Origin: RACS-047 sp031553855
GTDB taxonomy: Bacteria; Bacillota; Clostridia; Christensenellales; Pumilibacteraceae
Assembly: GCA_031553855.1 (NCBI GenBank)
Contig: JAVBKW010000005.1
Span: 20,977 to 84,976, forward strand
Length of the DNA stretch: 64,000 nucleotides
Direction of reading: 5' to 3'
Shown: piece by piece, positions 1-10,900 of the stretch
Position numbering within the stretch: the stretch's first letter is position 1
Layout: every line of letters starts with the position of its first letter
The notes under the pieces: model-generated
The model's input: only the letters and a program-made list of their open reading frames with translations
Told to the model about the DNA's origin: nothing
Databases searched by the model: none
Position numbers and translations under genes: made by a program

Positions 1-878
1 AATCAAAAATTATTAGAGAAAAATCGGAAAAAATAGTGTTGGGTATAGCATTTCCGATACTAATTTTATGGTCTTTAACTTTTATCTACTGTTTTATATG
101 GATCCTTATGAATTCATTCAAAACCAATATTGATTTTACTAACGATCCTAACGCTTTGCCGACAATTTTTCATTTTAATAATTGGGTAAAGGCGTTTAAA
201 GCTACGGAAGTCCCGCTGCTGAGCAATCCTTATTTAAAAGCAAATATGGAAATAATGATCCTTAACAGCTTATGGTGGATGTTCGGAACCGTGTTAATAA
301 GTAATTGCGTAGTTATTATGGCGGCTTATACTATCGCAAAATATAATAAATACCTGATTTGCAGATTCCTTTTCACGCTTAATCTGATTATTATGGCTAT
401 ACCGATCGTCGGTGCGCTGCCCTCACAAATGAAGCTTTACGATGCCTTAGGGATACGTAATAATCCATTGATGCTGTTAACAGCCGCGGGCGCGATAGGT
501 GGATCGTCGCTTATGATATACTACAGCTTCTTTAAAAACATTTCTTGGTCGTACGCTGAAGCTGTTTTTATAGACGGCGGCGGACATCTAACAGTTTTTT
601 TACGAATTATGGTTCCTCAGGCACTGCCGATAATAAGCGCAATGGTTGTCATCGGCTGTATCGGCTCCTGGGCGGATTATATGACGCCGTACCTGTTTTT
701 GCAGAACAATCCTACGCTGGCAACAGGCTTGCATTTATTCTACGCCAGAAGCGGCAACGAGCCGACGCCGATTTATTTCGCCGCCGTATTATGGTCGGCC
801 CTGCCTATGTTTATATTGTTTGCTATATTCTCCGATAAAATTATGACTTCTGTAAATCTCGGCGGATTAAAAGGCTAA
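1..878 (+). CDS. ABC sugar transporter permease (MalG-type), 5' partial
   Basis: Inner-membrane permease of a carbohydrate ABC importer of the CUT1 type. The frame is open to the first base of the window (codons from position 3), so the gene starts upstream; the first in-frame start inside the window is the GTG at 36. Several hydrophobic segments are visible, and the cytoplasmic EAA loop that docks the ATPase lies at about nt 555-625 (EAVFIDGGG followed by MVPQALP). It is followed after 66 bases by a solute-binding lipoprotein, which fits one import operon. No ATPase gene is present here; such importers often share one encoded elsewhere. The family is sure; the substrate is not. Confidence 0.9.
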   Translation, partial: SKIIREKSEKIVLGIAFPILILWSLTFIYCFIWILMNSFKTNIDFTNDPNALPTIFHFNNWVKAFKATEVPLLSNPYLKANMEIMILNSLWWMFGTVLISNCVVIMAAYTIAKYNKYLICRFLFTLNLIIMAIPIVGALPSQMKLYDALGIRNNPLMLLTAAGAIGGSSLMIYYSFFKNISWSYAEAVFIDGGGHLTVFLRIMVPQALPIISAMVVIGCIGSWADYMTPYLFLQNNPTLATGLHLFYARSGNEPTPIYFAAVLWSALPMFILFAIFSDKIMTSVNLGGLKG

Positions 879-944
879 ACTGATGCCGTTAGATCAATTA
901 ATATAAGAAAAAAAATAGCTAAAAAAATTTAAAGGGAGTATGTT

Positions 945-2774
945 ATGAGAAAAACAAAGTTGATCGTTTGCTTGCTGATGGCTGTGGCAATTGCAATGCC
1001 CACGCTTGCCGGATGCGGTGGTGGTAAGGAATTGCCTGATACGGAAAATCATCTGATCATTGAAATGTATGAGGGTGGTTATGGAGTCGAAGGTATGAAC
1101 GCCGTAGCTAAGGCGTTTTTAAAAGAAGAAAATGAAAAGAACGGCAATGCGTATGAAGTGACGATCATTCCCGATCCGATACTTGTAGAATCACAGACGT
1201 ATCCAAAAATAGGCTATGGCCCCTCGCTTTCTAAAACAGACATGTTTATGGGGATTGGCGACCCTAAATATATATTGTTTGAGGGTCCTAATTATGTTTC
1301 TTCAGTGGATGAGCCGTACGCGCTTGAGGATCTGACGGATGTTTATAATGCAAATGTTTACGGCGAAAGCGTTCCGTTCGGGCAAAAGCTTATACCCAGC
1401 TATAAAGAATATAATGCGTATCGCGGCTACGATAAAGTAGTCGGTTCAAGCGCAGCTACTACATATTTTAAGGAAAAAGATGTTCCGGCAAAATACTACA
1501 GCGTAAACTGGGCTTCTGGCGTTACGGGTTTTGCATATAATAAAACGCATTTTGATAATAATTCTGCTTCGAATTGGAAGATACCCGTTACTACAGATGA
1601 GATGGTCGTGCTTTGCGACGCTATGGTCGAGAAAGGGTACAAGCCTTTTGTTTTTAATAGCAATTATTTTGACTATGCGGCTATGACGTGGTGGAGACAA
1701 TGTACTACCGATCAGGAAACCGATGATTTCTGGAATGCAAACATCCGTTCGGCAGACGGTACGATGGTTACGCCCAATCAGGCTTCGGTATTGAATTCTT
1801 ATGAACGTAAACAGGCTTTCGAGCTTATTGAAACCTTTATCGGCTCTAAGGACACTACGGTTTCAGGACAGGCAAAAAGCTATGAATATGGAAAATATGT
1901 ATTTGGAGAACAAAATAAATATTCAGTTGAATACACCCATAAAGAAGCTCAAACAAAGCTTTATTTAACGGAAAAAAAGGCAGTATTTATGCCCAACGGC
2001 GACTGGCTTGAGAATGAAATGGCAAAAGAAGGCCTGCACGCTAACCAAACTTCCGGCAATGTAACCGGAGACATAGGCTTTATGAAGTTCCCCGTATCGA
2101 GCAAGGTCATATATAAAGCCTGCAAGAAAAACAATCATAACAATTGCGTACATGACGGAAACGACCTCGACGGAAATATCGGATTTTTCTGGCGCTTTGA
2201 CTGTGTCCGCAGTGAAAGCGCGTTAAGAGAAGTTATAAAAGCTGTCGATGCGAAAGAAACTCTTGCAACGGCGAAAAACCGTTCGGGACTTTCCTCGCTC
2301 ACTCAATCCGAATATGACGAATTCAAAAAGATCCGCAGTGTAACATATTCACAAGGTATTTCGCACAACACTTTTATACCGTCTTATGCAAACGCAAAAG
2401 AAGTTGCAAAAAAATTCCTGCTTTTCTTAGCAAGCGACAAGGCTTTGCAGATTTATTATGATACAACCGGAACCTTCCTGCCGTTCGATAATAAAAATAT
2501 CGTTGTGAAAAGTGATGCTACGACTTGGCAGAAGGATCTGAAAAATTTGCTTGACGGAGTATCGTTCGTATCTCCTTTTGATTCAAAGAATCCGCTGTTT
2601 TTCAAAACTAAATTAAGATTTTTCTCTGATCAAAAATTCATGGCGACAAGCATAGCCACCACATCTGCGTCTGATAAAATGACAGGTTCGGGATGGCTGC
2701 AGTATCTGTACACGTCAAACAACAGCGCGTGGACTACTTATTTGAATGACGTTGCTAACTTCCAAGGTTATTAA
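945..2774 (+). CDS. Extracellular solute-binding lipoprotein of sugar ABC importer
   Basis: Substrate-capturing lipoprotein, expected to be anchored outside the membrane and to feed the permease encoded just upstream. A type II signal peptide ends in lipobox LAGC with Cys24. The 609 residues are longer than the usual 400-450 for family-1 binding proteins. A GGGAG ribosome site lies 7 bases before the ATG. Around residues 389-410 there is a short Cys/His-rich stretch (CKKNNHNNC) that resembles an inserted loop and may hold a disulphide or a metal. Assignment rests on the signal peptide, size, composition and position beside the permease; the ligand cannot be read from the sequence. Confidence 0.82.
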   Translation: MRKTKLIVCLLMAVAIAMPTLAGCGGGKELPDTENHLIIEMYEGGYGVEGMNAVAKAFLKEENEKNGNAYEVTIIPDPILVESQTYPKIGYGPSLSKTDMFMGIGDPKYILFEGPNYVSSVDEPYALEDLTDVYNANVYGESVPFGQKLIPSYKEYNAYRGYDKVVGSSAATTYFKEKDVPAKYYSVNWASGVTGFAYNKTHFDNNSASNWKIPVTTDEMVVLCDAMVEKGYKPFVFNSNYFDYAAMTWWRQCTTDQETDDFWNANIRSADGTMVTPNQASVLNSYERKQAFELIETFIGSKDTTVSGQAKSYEYGKYVFGEQNKYSVEYTHKEAQTKLYLTEKKAVFMPNGDWLENEMAKEGLHANQTSGNVTGDIGFMKFPVSSKVIYKACKKNNHNNCVHDGNDLDGNIGFFWRFDCVRSESALREVIKAVDAKETLATAKNRSGLSSLTQSEYDEFKKIRSVTYSQGISHNTFIPSYANAKEVAKKFLLFLASDKALQIYYDTTGTFLPFDNKNIVVKSDATTWQKDLKNLLDGVSFVSPFDSKNPLFFKTKLRFFSDQKFMATSIATTSASDKMTGSGWLQYLYTSNNSAWTTYLNDVANFQGY

Positions 2775-2791
2775 AGTCAGGAGGACGATCA

Positions 2792-5452
2792 ATGAAAAAA
2801 ATACTAGCATTACTTTTGTCGGTTATTTTGATAATGTCTTTGGCCGGATGCGGGACAAAGAATGACGATGATAATGATAAAACCCCTGATCAAACGGCGG
2901 TTTCATACGAGTTGTTTTCTTTACCGGGAACGACTAAAATCCTGCAAGCTGAGGATACTTCGCCATATTATAACTCAGGTTACAGCTTGGACATAGATCT
3001 TGCAAAGAACGAAGCGGAAGGTGCGCAGCTAATTATCCGCCCTAAACAGAAAGTTTCTAGCTTTGACTTTAAGGTTGAAAACCTTCTCAGAGAAGGCGGC
3101 GGGGGTGTTATCAGTACGTCTGATATCGAAGTATTCGCGCAGCATTACGTAGAGCTTATCCGCCATACTAATCCTTCCAGCAACAGGCCGCTCGGCTACT
3201 ATCCCGATGCTCTTGTGCCTATGAGCAGCTTTGTCAAATACAAGGAAAACAAGATAGAGGCGAATAAAAATCAGGGTATCTGGATCACGGTCAAAACAAA
3301 TCACGACACTCCCGCGGGCGTATATAAAGGCAACTTTACACTAAAAATCAATGGTGTAGACAAAAGTATTCCCGTCAGCGTTAATGTTTGGGATTTTGAC
3401 ATTCCGGATGAGGTGAATATCCGTTCCACATTCAACCTTTTTGAAGAAAGTATTATGGGCGCACAGCTTAGCAATACTCCGGAAACCTATAAAACCTTTG
3501 TTGATTATTTGTTGGACTACCGAATCAGCACCACAAATCCTGTATCAGGCAGGCTTAATGATGAAGATTGGCTTGAGCAGATAATCGAATACGCTAAAGA
3601 CGAGCGAGTGACTTGCTATGATGTTTTTGAGGAAAGTCGTATAAGGTTGCTGATTGAAAACTCAGAGCCCGGCTTGAATCTGTTGGAAAAAGCTTTTACA
3701 TATGTCGGAGACGAACCGTATGATGATGCTGTTTTCAACATAATCCAACAGCGCTACAACACAAAGGTTCTGGCACTTATAAGTATGGGCAATGAATACG
3801 AAGCGCGCTGCGACGAAGCATCCTGCGCCGGCGGGTCTTGCAAAGACCAAGCTAATCATACGTCGTATTTAGAAAACCGCGGGCTTACAAAAGCGGATAT
3901 CTGGGGCTTTGAACTTTTGATTTCTATGTCGGCAAGTATTAAAAAAATCGAGGGCTTAAGAACCTATTGCGCTCTTGTTTCTGATTTTGACAGCCAGGGG
4001 CAGCGTGATAAATACGCTCAGCTCAGGCTTGACGCGGATAATCAGTTTAAAGATGAAGCTTGGTGGCCTGAATTTATTAGTATGTTCCCGAAGAAAGACT
4101 ATGCCACAACGCACTGGTATGTTTGTGTTCACCCGTATGAACCTTTTGCAAACTATAACATAGATATGGAGCTTGCCGCGCCCAGAGTGCTTTCATGGAT
4201 GCAGTACAACTACAAGATCGACGGTGTCCTTACATGGGGAACGGCAACGTATCACTATAACCTAAATATTCAGGATACGTTAAACGGCTGGACCAGCAAC
4301 AACGTTTATCAAGAAGCGAACGGAGCATATTTCGGCGCGAACGGAGACGGTTATCTGTTATATCCCGGAGCGCGCTATGGTATCGACGGTCCTATCCCTT
4401 CCTTGCGTTTAATGAGCGTAAGAGACGGTTTTGAAGACTATGAGTATATTCGTATCTTTGAAGAACTTTTTAAAAAGAACTGCAAAACTTACGGTATAAA
4501 TGAAAAGCAGTTTGATTCTATTATGCAGAACCTTTACGATATGCTGTATTCAGGCGTAGTACCCAAGAAAGATTATAAACTAGTCGGCGAAGCACGCAAA
4601 ATGCTTGCGGAAATGATAGAACTGCTTTCAAGCGATATGAAAGCCATAATCAAGGTCAACGAAATAGACATTGGTTCTAACAAGGCCGTAGTAGATATTT
4701 TTGCAACGGAAGGGACGTCACTCAAAGTCGGCACGCAGACTTATACGCTTAGTAATAAGAAAATAAGCTATACTCTAGACCTTACGCAAAGCACTTCTTT
4801 GGAAGGAACTCTTGTTAAAAACGGCATAGAAACGGATATCAGCGTATATGTTTCTAAGCCTGTTGTTGCTGTTTCTACGTTCACCGATTACGCTTTGGAC
4901 GCCGCTAAATGGAAAGTCAGTAAGGCTCCCGCTTCTTATGCTGATCGCGACCATATGTTTATTTCCCAGAATACTGACGCACGTTTCAGGATTGGAGCAG
5001 ATGGCAGTTCGATGAAAGTCGATATAAACGGCAGGGCATGGACAGAAAACGATAAAACGAACTACTTTCCGTCGGCATATATTTCTAAACAGGATTTCTT
5101 TGGTACCTTTAAAACAGAAGAAATAGAATATGCCGCTTTCTGGATATATTCCGATGCAGACTTTGAAATACGCCTTGATTTTGCTTTAGAAGCTGAGCTT
5201 GCCGGTGATACTTACACATATACTATAGGCAATTATTTCCTGTACAAGGGTTGGAATCTGGTAAAAATCGTGGACTTTGACGCCATAGAATGGGAACTTT
5301 TCAATATGAACGCTATGGATTATATAACAAACGTCAAGCTTGAATTTGCTATCAAAGATCACCGCCAGAATTACCTGATAGATAATACCAAAGAGGCTAA
5401 TCCCAGAGATTATACATTCTATCTGGATAATGTATATTTGTGTAAGAAATAG
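2792..5452 (+). CDS. GH123-like (DUF4091) surface lipoprotein
   Basis: Probable surface glycoside hydrolase or glycan-binding protein. The signal peptide ends in LAGC (Cys20), so it should be lipid-anchored. The central part resembles the GH123/DUF4091 catalytic fold; the family's hallmark C-terminal motif RDGFEDYEYI is at about residues 543-552, preceded by the typical GDGYLLYPG stretch. Residues about 700-886 form a separate beta-rich module ending LDNVYL, similar in style to the carbohydrate-binding-like domains of the next two lipoproteins. A Cys-rich insertion (CDEASCAGGSC) lies near residue 350. GH123 enzymes act on beta-N-acetylgalactosaminides, but DUF4091 is broader, so activity here is inferred. 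It follows the binding protein by 17 bases with a strong AGGAGG site. Confidence 0.75.
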   Translation: MKKILALLLSVILIMSLAGCGTKNDDDNDKTPDQTAVSYELFSLPGTTKILQAEDTSPYYNSGYSLDIDLAKNEAEGAQLIIRPKQKVSSFDFKVENLLREGGGGVISTSDIEVFAQHYVELIRHTNPSSNRPLGYYPDALVPMSSFVKYKENKIEANKNQGIWITVKTNHDTPAGVYKGNFTLKINGVDKSIPVSVNVWDFDIPDEVNIRSTFNLFEESIMGAQLSNTPETYKTFVDYLLDYRISTTNPVSGRLNDEDWLEQIIEYAKDERVTCYDVFEESRIRLLIENSEPGLNLLEKAFTYVGDEPYDDAVFNIIQQRYNTKVLALISMGNEYEARCDEASCAGGSCKDQANHTSYLENRGLTKADIWGFELLISMSASIKKIEGLRTYCALVSDFDSQGQRDKYAQLRLDADNQFKDEAWWPEFISMFPKKDYATTHWYVCVHPYEPFANYNIDMELAAPRVLSWMQYNYKIDGVLTWGTATYHYNLNIQDTLNGWTSNNVYQEANGAYFGANGDGYLLYPGARYGIDGPIPSLRLMSVRDGFEDYEYIRIFEELFKKNCKTYGINEKQFDSIMQNLYDMLYSGVVPKKDYKLVGEARKMLAEMIELLSSDMKAIIKVNEIDIGSNKAVVDIFATEGTSLKVGTQTYTLSNKKISYTLDLTQSTSLEGTLVKNGIETDISVYVSKPVVAVSTFTDYALDAAKWKVSKAPASYADRDHMFISQNTDARFRIGADGSSMKVDINGRAWTENDKTNYFPSAYISKQDFFGTFKTEEIEYAAFWIYSDADFEIRLDFALEAELAGDTYTYTIGNYFLYKGWNLVKIVDFDAIEWELFNMNAMDYITNVKLEFAIKDHRQNYLIDNTKEANPRDYTFYLDNVYLCKK

Positions 5453-5465
5453 GAGATAGAAAATT

Positions 5466-6800
5466 ATGAAAAAAACTATCCGTTTCATGTTTTGTTTAAT
5501 TTTATGCCTTACTTTTGTATTTCCGCTTATAACAGGCTGCAAAGTTAAAGAAAAAGATGATAAAAAAGATAACACAACACCGGCTAAGAAAATCGAGCTT
5601 ATAACAGGCTTTGAAAGCTACGACGAGCTTGCGTATATGCGTAAGTTAAATTATTTTGGTTCGATCAAACAGTACACAAAGTCGGACAATGCGTATAAAA
5701 ACTATTTTGATTACATTACAGAGGGCGATACCGCGCTGCTTGTAGAAGCTCAGGGTAATTACGTAAACGGAGGAAGGCCTACGCTTTGTTTAGATACGAC
5801 CATTAGCACGATCAAAACTGATCCGATGGTTTTCGGAAGTTTTGAAAAATTTGATTATTCAGATGTAGGCAAACTCATGCTGGACGTATACAACGATAAT
5901 GATTTCGATATTACAGTTTATTTCCAGTATCAGACAAAAACTACTACCGTCAATAAGGTTACAAGTCCCGTTAAGGTTGTAGTTCCAAAGAAAGAATCAA
6001 AAACTTGCGAATTTGTTATTGAGCGTAATTTTATATCCCAGCTCTTAAGCATAAACCTTGTAACGCAGTTAAGATTGTCTTTCGACTGCGAAATCGAATA
6101 TATGCAGCCGCGCCGCCGTATGGTAATCGATAATTTCCGCTATGAGACTACAACAGATCCGATCGATCAATCGGTCAAGGTGAGAAAAGAAGGTGAGGTG
6201 GAATCCTTTGACAGAGGCGAGTTTTTATCTATCTGGTCAAACTTTGCAAATGAGGTCTGGTTTCCCAGTAAGCTCTCTTTTAATGACGATCAACGGTATG
6301 TAAAAAGCGGAGCAGGTTCGTTTAAAATGGAAAACAGCCCTTTTGTAAGGCCTGAATCGACTTGCGCCATGGGCTGGGCATTCAAGCCTCAGGTTACCGA
6401 TATCAGCGGCTATGATCATCTGTCAATGTGGTTCTTAAATACCGGCTCTCAAAGCGTATGGCTGCGTTGGTATATAAAGACAAGCGTTAATAAAGGCTGC
6501 GATTTACATGAACCTAAAGACGGTAAATGTCCTGCAAGTTGGCCTGCAGACGGAATAATTTACGCAGATCAGCATTTTAACGGAGCTAGCGCCTCATTCT
6601 ATCTGCCTGCAATGAGCGGGAATATAGATGATAACTGGGTCAACATTAAAATTCCTGTCACAGAACTTGATCATTGGGGTATTGACATAAAAAATTTCGA
6701 CTATTTCGCGATTTCTTTCCACGGTGTAGATAATACGAAGAGCGTAGCAATCTATATGGATGAATTTTGGGCTGAACATGAAACCAACGAAGCCGAATAA
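5466..6800 (+). CDS. Lipoprotein with two jelly-roll-like domains, paralogue A
   Basis: No named family is recognised. The signal peptide ends in ITGC (Cys25), so this is a lipoprotein. The mature part seems to hold two similar beta-rich domains: the first starts at GFESYDELAY and ends at VIDNFRYET, the second starts at EVESFDRGEF and ends near the C-terminus at IYMDEFWAE. FESY...IDN patterns of this kind are common in carbohydrate-binding-like beta-sandwich domains, so surface glycan binding is inferred. It is clearly paralogous to the next gene (shared EYMQP and TQLRL/TQIRL motifs). It carries a CDLHEPKDGKC insertion near residue 345. It overlaps the next gene by 23 bases, so translation is probably coupled. 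Confidence 0.7.
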   Translation: MKKTIRFMFCLILCLTFVFPLITGCKVKEKDDKKDNTTPAKKIELITGFESYDELAYMRKLNYFGSIKQYTKSDNAYKNYFDYITEGDTALLVEAQGNYVNGGRPTLCLDTTISTIKTDPMVFGSFEKFDYSDVGKLMLDVYNDNDFDITVYFQYQTKTTTVNKVTSPVKVVVPKKESKTCEFVIERNFISQLLSINLVTQLRLSFDCEIEYMQPRRRMVIDNFRYETTTDPIDQSVKVRKEGEVESFDRGEFLSIWSNFANEVWFPSKLSFNDDQRYVKSGAGSFKMENSPFVRPESTCAMGWAFKPQVTDISGYDHLSMWFLNTGSQSVWLRWYIKTSVNKGCDLHEPKDGKCPASWPADGIIYADQHFNGASASFYLPAMSGNIDDNWVNIKIPVTELDHWGIDIKNFDYFAISFHGVDNTKSVAIYMDEFWAEHETNEAE

Positions 6801-7914
6801 ACTTTTATGCTGTTTCCTCATATTAGTTTCCTGCCTTTTTACCGTATCTTGCGGTGAGAAGGCGGGAAATTCCGGTGAGGAGCTGCTTTGCGGGTTTGAA
6901 AGCTATGAAGAGCTTGTGAACGTGCGTTACCTGACGTTTTTTGGCAAAGTCTCGCAACAGGACAAATCTGGGGAGTTGGGGTCTTATATTTCCGAGGGCA
7001 AGTATGGACTGAAAGTCGAGGTCAAAGGCGACTATACTAAAAAAGCTATGCCTGCAATGGTGCTCGATACTGTTATTATGAGCAGGCGCTCAACGAATGA
7101 GGAATACGGATTTGTAACTAAAAGCGACTTCAGCGGCGTTTCAGCCTTGAAAATGGAAGCTTATAACGCAAACGATTCCGAACAGAAAATAAGTCTTTGC
7201 TTGCAAACCGAGAATGAGCCGTATAATATGCTTACTACGCCTATAACCGTTAGCATAGCTCCCAAAACCTATAAAACTTGTGTTTTTGAACTGGATCGTG
7301 AATTTATCTCGCACTACCTTGATCTTAAACGCGTAACACAAATAAGGCTTTTATTTGAAAATGAAACCGAGTATATGCAGCCGCAGCGCGTTTTCTTTAT
7401 AGACAACCTGCGTGCGCTCAAAGGCGCAAATAAAAGCGATGCTTCAAAAAAATACCGCGTTGAAAACGAACTTGAATCCGCCGACAGGCCCGAGTATTTA
7501 AAAGAATGGGTACTTATCGGCGAGGATGATGGTTTTTACAGGCCTTGTACTCTTAATTACAGTTTTGCCTTTAAAAAATCGGGCATGGGAAGTTTTTATA
7601 TTGAGAATGCCTTTCAGACCGGTTATTGGGGACCCTTTAATTCTGATCATGAAGAAGGTATTTTGTTTACAGGAAAATTAAATCCAAGCGAAAAAAACAA
7701 GATTGCGTACAGTGTGTACAATGATTGGACCGAAAACATCAATCATTTTGCAGTCATTGACGGACAAAGCCTGGCAAGCATAGAAATTGAGCCGAAAAAA
7801 TGGATTGAATGTACAGCTGAATTTTCCGGAGAGATAAATACGTTTGCTTTAAACTTTGTTCTGACCGGCAGTGAGCCGGCAAGGGTCTATATTGATGAAA
7901 TCTATTTTACCTAA
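6778..7914 (+). CDS. Lipoprotein with two jelly-roll-like domains, paralogue B
   Basis: Paralogue of the preceding lipoprotein and probably the product of a tandem duplication. The start is placed at 6778 rather than at the in-frame ATG at 6760, because from 6778 a compact lipoprotein signal peptide results (lipobox TVSC, Cys25). The first domain runs from GFESYEELVN to FIDNLRALK and the second from ELESADRPEY to the C-terminal VYIDEIYF. The second domain is shorter than in paralogue A and lacks its Cys-containing insertion. The start lies inside the upstream gene, giving translational coupling. A role in surface carbohydrate binding is inferred from the domain style and the neighbours only. 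Confidence 0.7.
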   Translation: MKPTKPNKLLCCFLILVSCLFTVSCGEKAGNSGEELLCGFESYEELVNVRYLTFFGKVSQQDKSGELGSYISEGKYGLKVEVKGDYTKKAMPAMVLDTVIMSRRSTNEEYGFVTKSDFSGVSALKMEAYNANDSEQKISLCLQTENEPYNMLTTPITVSIAPKTYKTCVFELDREFISHYLDLKRVTQIRLLFENETEYMQPQRVFFIDNLRALKGANKSDASKKYRVENELESADRPEYLKEWVLIGEDDGFYRPCTLNYSFAFKKSGMGSFYIENAFQTGYWGPFNSDHEEGILFTGKLNPSEKNKIAYSVYNDWTENINHFAVIDGQSLASIEIEPKKWIECTAEFSGEINTFALNFVLTGSEPARVYIDEIYFT

Positions 7915-7943
7915 AGATTCAAATAAAGTATTTGGAGGGAAAA

Positions 7944-10900
7944 ATGAATAAAAAGTTGTTCTTGAAATTCGGAGCGCTTATTCTTTGTATGCTTTTTGCA
8001 TTGGCAGGCTTTGCCGCCTGTCAGACAGAAACTGAATACAAAATTACGCTTCCGATCGGACTTACCGGAGGGGTTGTTGTTTGCGATAAAGAAATTGTCA
8101 CAAGCAAAGATACCGCGACTATAGAGGCACAGCCTTCGGACGGCTATTCTCTGGACTGGTTGAAAATTAACGGGGAAGCCGTTGAAACAACAGGGAATAA
8201 GTATGTGCTGAAAAACGTCGACAAAGATGTTTCAGTCACTGCCGCGTTCAAGCTTGTTGAATATGATGTAACTATCATAGCTTCATCTAACGGAACAGTT
8301 ACGGCATCCTCGACCGGAGCCAACGAAGGTGATATCGTTACTCTCACCATCACTCCGGACAGGGGCTATAAGCTGTCCCGAGTGTCGATTGGCAAGGGTT
8401 CCGGTGGCAGCGTCACATTTAACAGTGCCGCTAATACGTTTGTTATGCCCGGCGAGGCGGTAAGCGTAACGGCGACTTTTGTTGAAAACAGGCTCAGCGC
8501 GCCTACCGTTTCCTTTGATACTGAAAGTATGTTATTGACTTGGACTGAGGTAGCTAACGCAACCGGTTATAAGTTATATTTAGACGGCGGTGAGGCAATC
8601 AGTTTTACAACTGCGCAAACACGCGAATATGATTTATCTTCAATGTCCGGAATTATTAGTGTTGAAGTCGTAGCGCTTGGAAATTATTCAGCAAGCGGGA
8701 ACTATATGGATAGTCTTGCGGGCGAAACTATGGCTGATAACCGCCAGCCTGTGGAAATGACAGGAGATATCACTACTTCGACCAATCATTCCACAAAGAA
8801 GCTGACCTTCACCTGGACAGCCGCTCTTGGCGCGCAGGATTATAAGGTGCGCATAAACAGCGTTAGCGAAAACGCCTGGGTTGAAATAGGAAACGTAACT
8901 TCATATGATTATAGTTATCCGGCAAAAGCGGAAACAACGTCGTTTGAAATTATTCCTATCGGTGATGAAGACCATAGAGACGGAACTATTTACAGCAAAT
9001 CGTTTACATTTGCCTCGCCCGAGCCTACGTCATTCGACGGAACCGGACGCTTTATAACTGTTGCCGGTGATGCTGGCACAACAGAAAGCTTTACGCTCGG
9101 CGGCTCTGGGCTGCCTCTGCCTGTCATCGACACTTCTAGCGTTGATTTAAACAACAGTATGACGATGAGCATAATAAAGGAGAAATTAACAGGTCAGGCA
9201 GAAGATGTCGTAAGTAAAGAAGTTTTACATGAAAATGTAGCGGTTGAAAATAAAACTTTTGATATTTCGGCAGGAAACTATTATCAGATCAAATATAAAT
9301 TTACAAATAATTATGGATTTCTAGTTGAAAAATCACAGACTATTTTTGTATTCAATTCGGATATGACGCATATTAACGAGTTTTATCCCGACGTTTCGGT
9401 TAATACATCGGCTGCTGCTTTTACCGGCGATACCGCATCGGTTTTGAATATGGTTAACGCTTCAGTTTTGAGCAATAATTTAGGCGAGGGCAAACTCGTT
9501 CATGCAACTCAGGGTTTTGCTTATGAACCGGCCGGATTAGTTGCGGCGAAAGTTAATGAAGGCATAGTTAGTTTCCCGTCGTACAAAATGCCTGTAAGCG
9601 GTGCAACCTTAACAAAGCTAGGTTTCATACTTTATAACGACAGCGATACCGACGCGATTGTTATGTTCGCTACTAAAGCGGGAACAAATTGGCAATGGAT
9701 TCCCTATGCTACCGGTGATCAGGCTGATAGAGCTGCGCCTGTAATCAAAGCAAAAAGCTTTGCCTATTATGATGCCGGTGATTTCTATGGATTGGGAATA
9801 ATTAATCCTACTACCGGTTTATTAAACGGCTTCGCTTTCGACGTGCGTTCAAGGGGAGTCGATTCCAAATTAAGCTTTTATATTTCTATGCCTATTTTTA
9901 ACGCTAATGCCGAAGTGAAATTGCCTTCGCCCGTATTAACAAAGCAGGCAGACGGTAAGACTGTAACATGGGAAAGCGTTGCCGGGGCTTCAGCATATAA
10001 ATTAAGCTTAGACAGCGGAGTTACCTGGACAGATTGTCCCGAAAAAACTTATACTTATGATGGTACGGAATATATAACTATAAAGGTTAAAGCTGTTAAT
10101 GCTAAAGCAGAGAGTGACGCGGCGTCGTATACGATCGATTTGCGTCAGAAATTGGCTACGCCGGTTAACGTAACAGTAGCGGATAATAATACCGACGGCT
10201 ATACGTTCTCGTGGGATGCTGTAACTGATACCAGCGGATATGAATACAGGTTCTTCAAAAATGGTGCCTGGACTGCATGGACGGCAACAAATGCAACAAG
10301 CAATAAGCTCTTATATGCTGATTTGAATTCAGCCTCAAGCATTTTAAAAATAGAAGTATATGCAACGGCCGGAGCCGGTTTTGCCGATTCAGAAATTGCG
10401 GTTTCTAACGATTTAACGCTTACTTTGCCACAATTTTTAACATTCCCGTCCGATATGCGGATTACAGGAATGGATATTCCTGCAGGCCATTTCTTTGTTT
10501 ATCTCGGAGACAGCTCTAAAAAATACAATACTCCTCTTCCCACATATGCTGAAGGTACATTAACGCATTCCGCGCTGATGTTAGGCATAGCCGCAACATT
10601 GTCCGGGGGTGCGGGAAATCTATGGGCCGGAAATCCTCCTGTAATGGACGGTACTAATGGATATAGGCTTTATGAATCTTTCGGGCTTGAAATTACCTAT
10701 AAACTTACAAGCCCCAAAGGCGTAGTTTTAGAACGTAAACAATTTATAGCAGCTACTCATTTAGCAACTCCTGTTTATAATGCCGTATCCTTATTTGATG
10801 AATATTATCCCGATGAATTTGATACAGCTGTCGTGTCTAATTATCTTACGATTCTTTCATCCGGAGATTTGTATGATACAGCAAAAGGCCTTTTAGGCAA

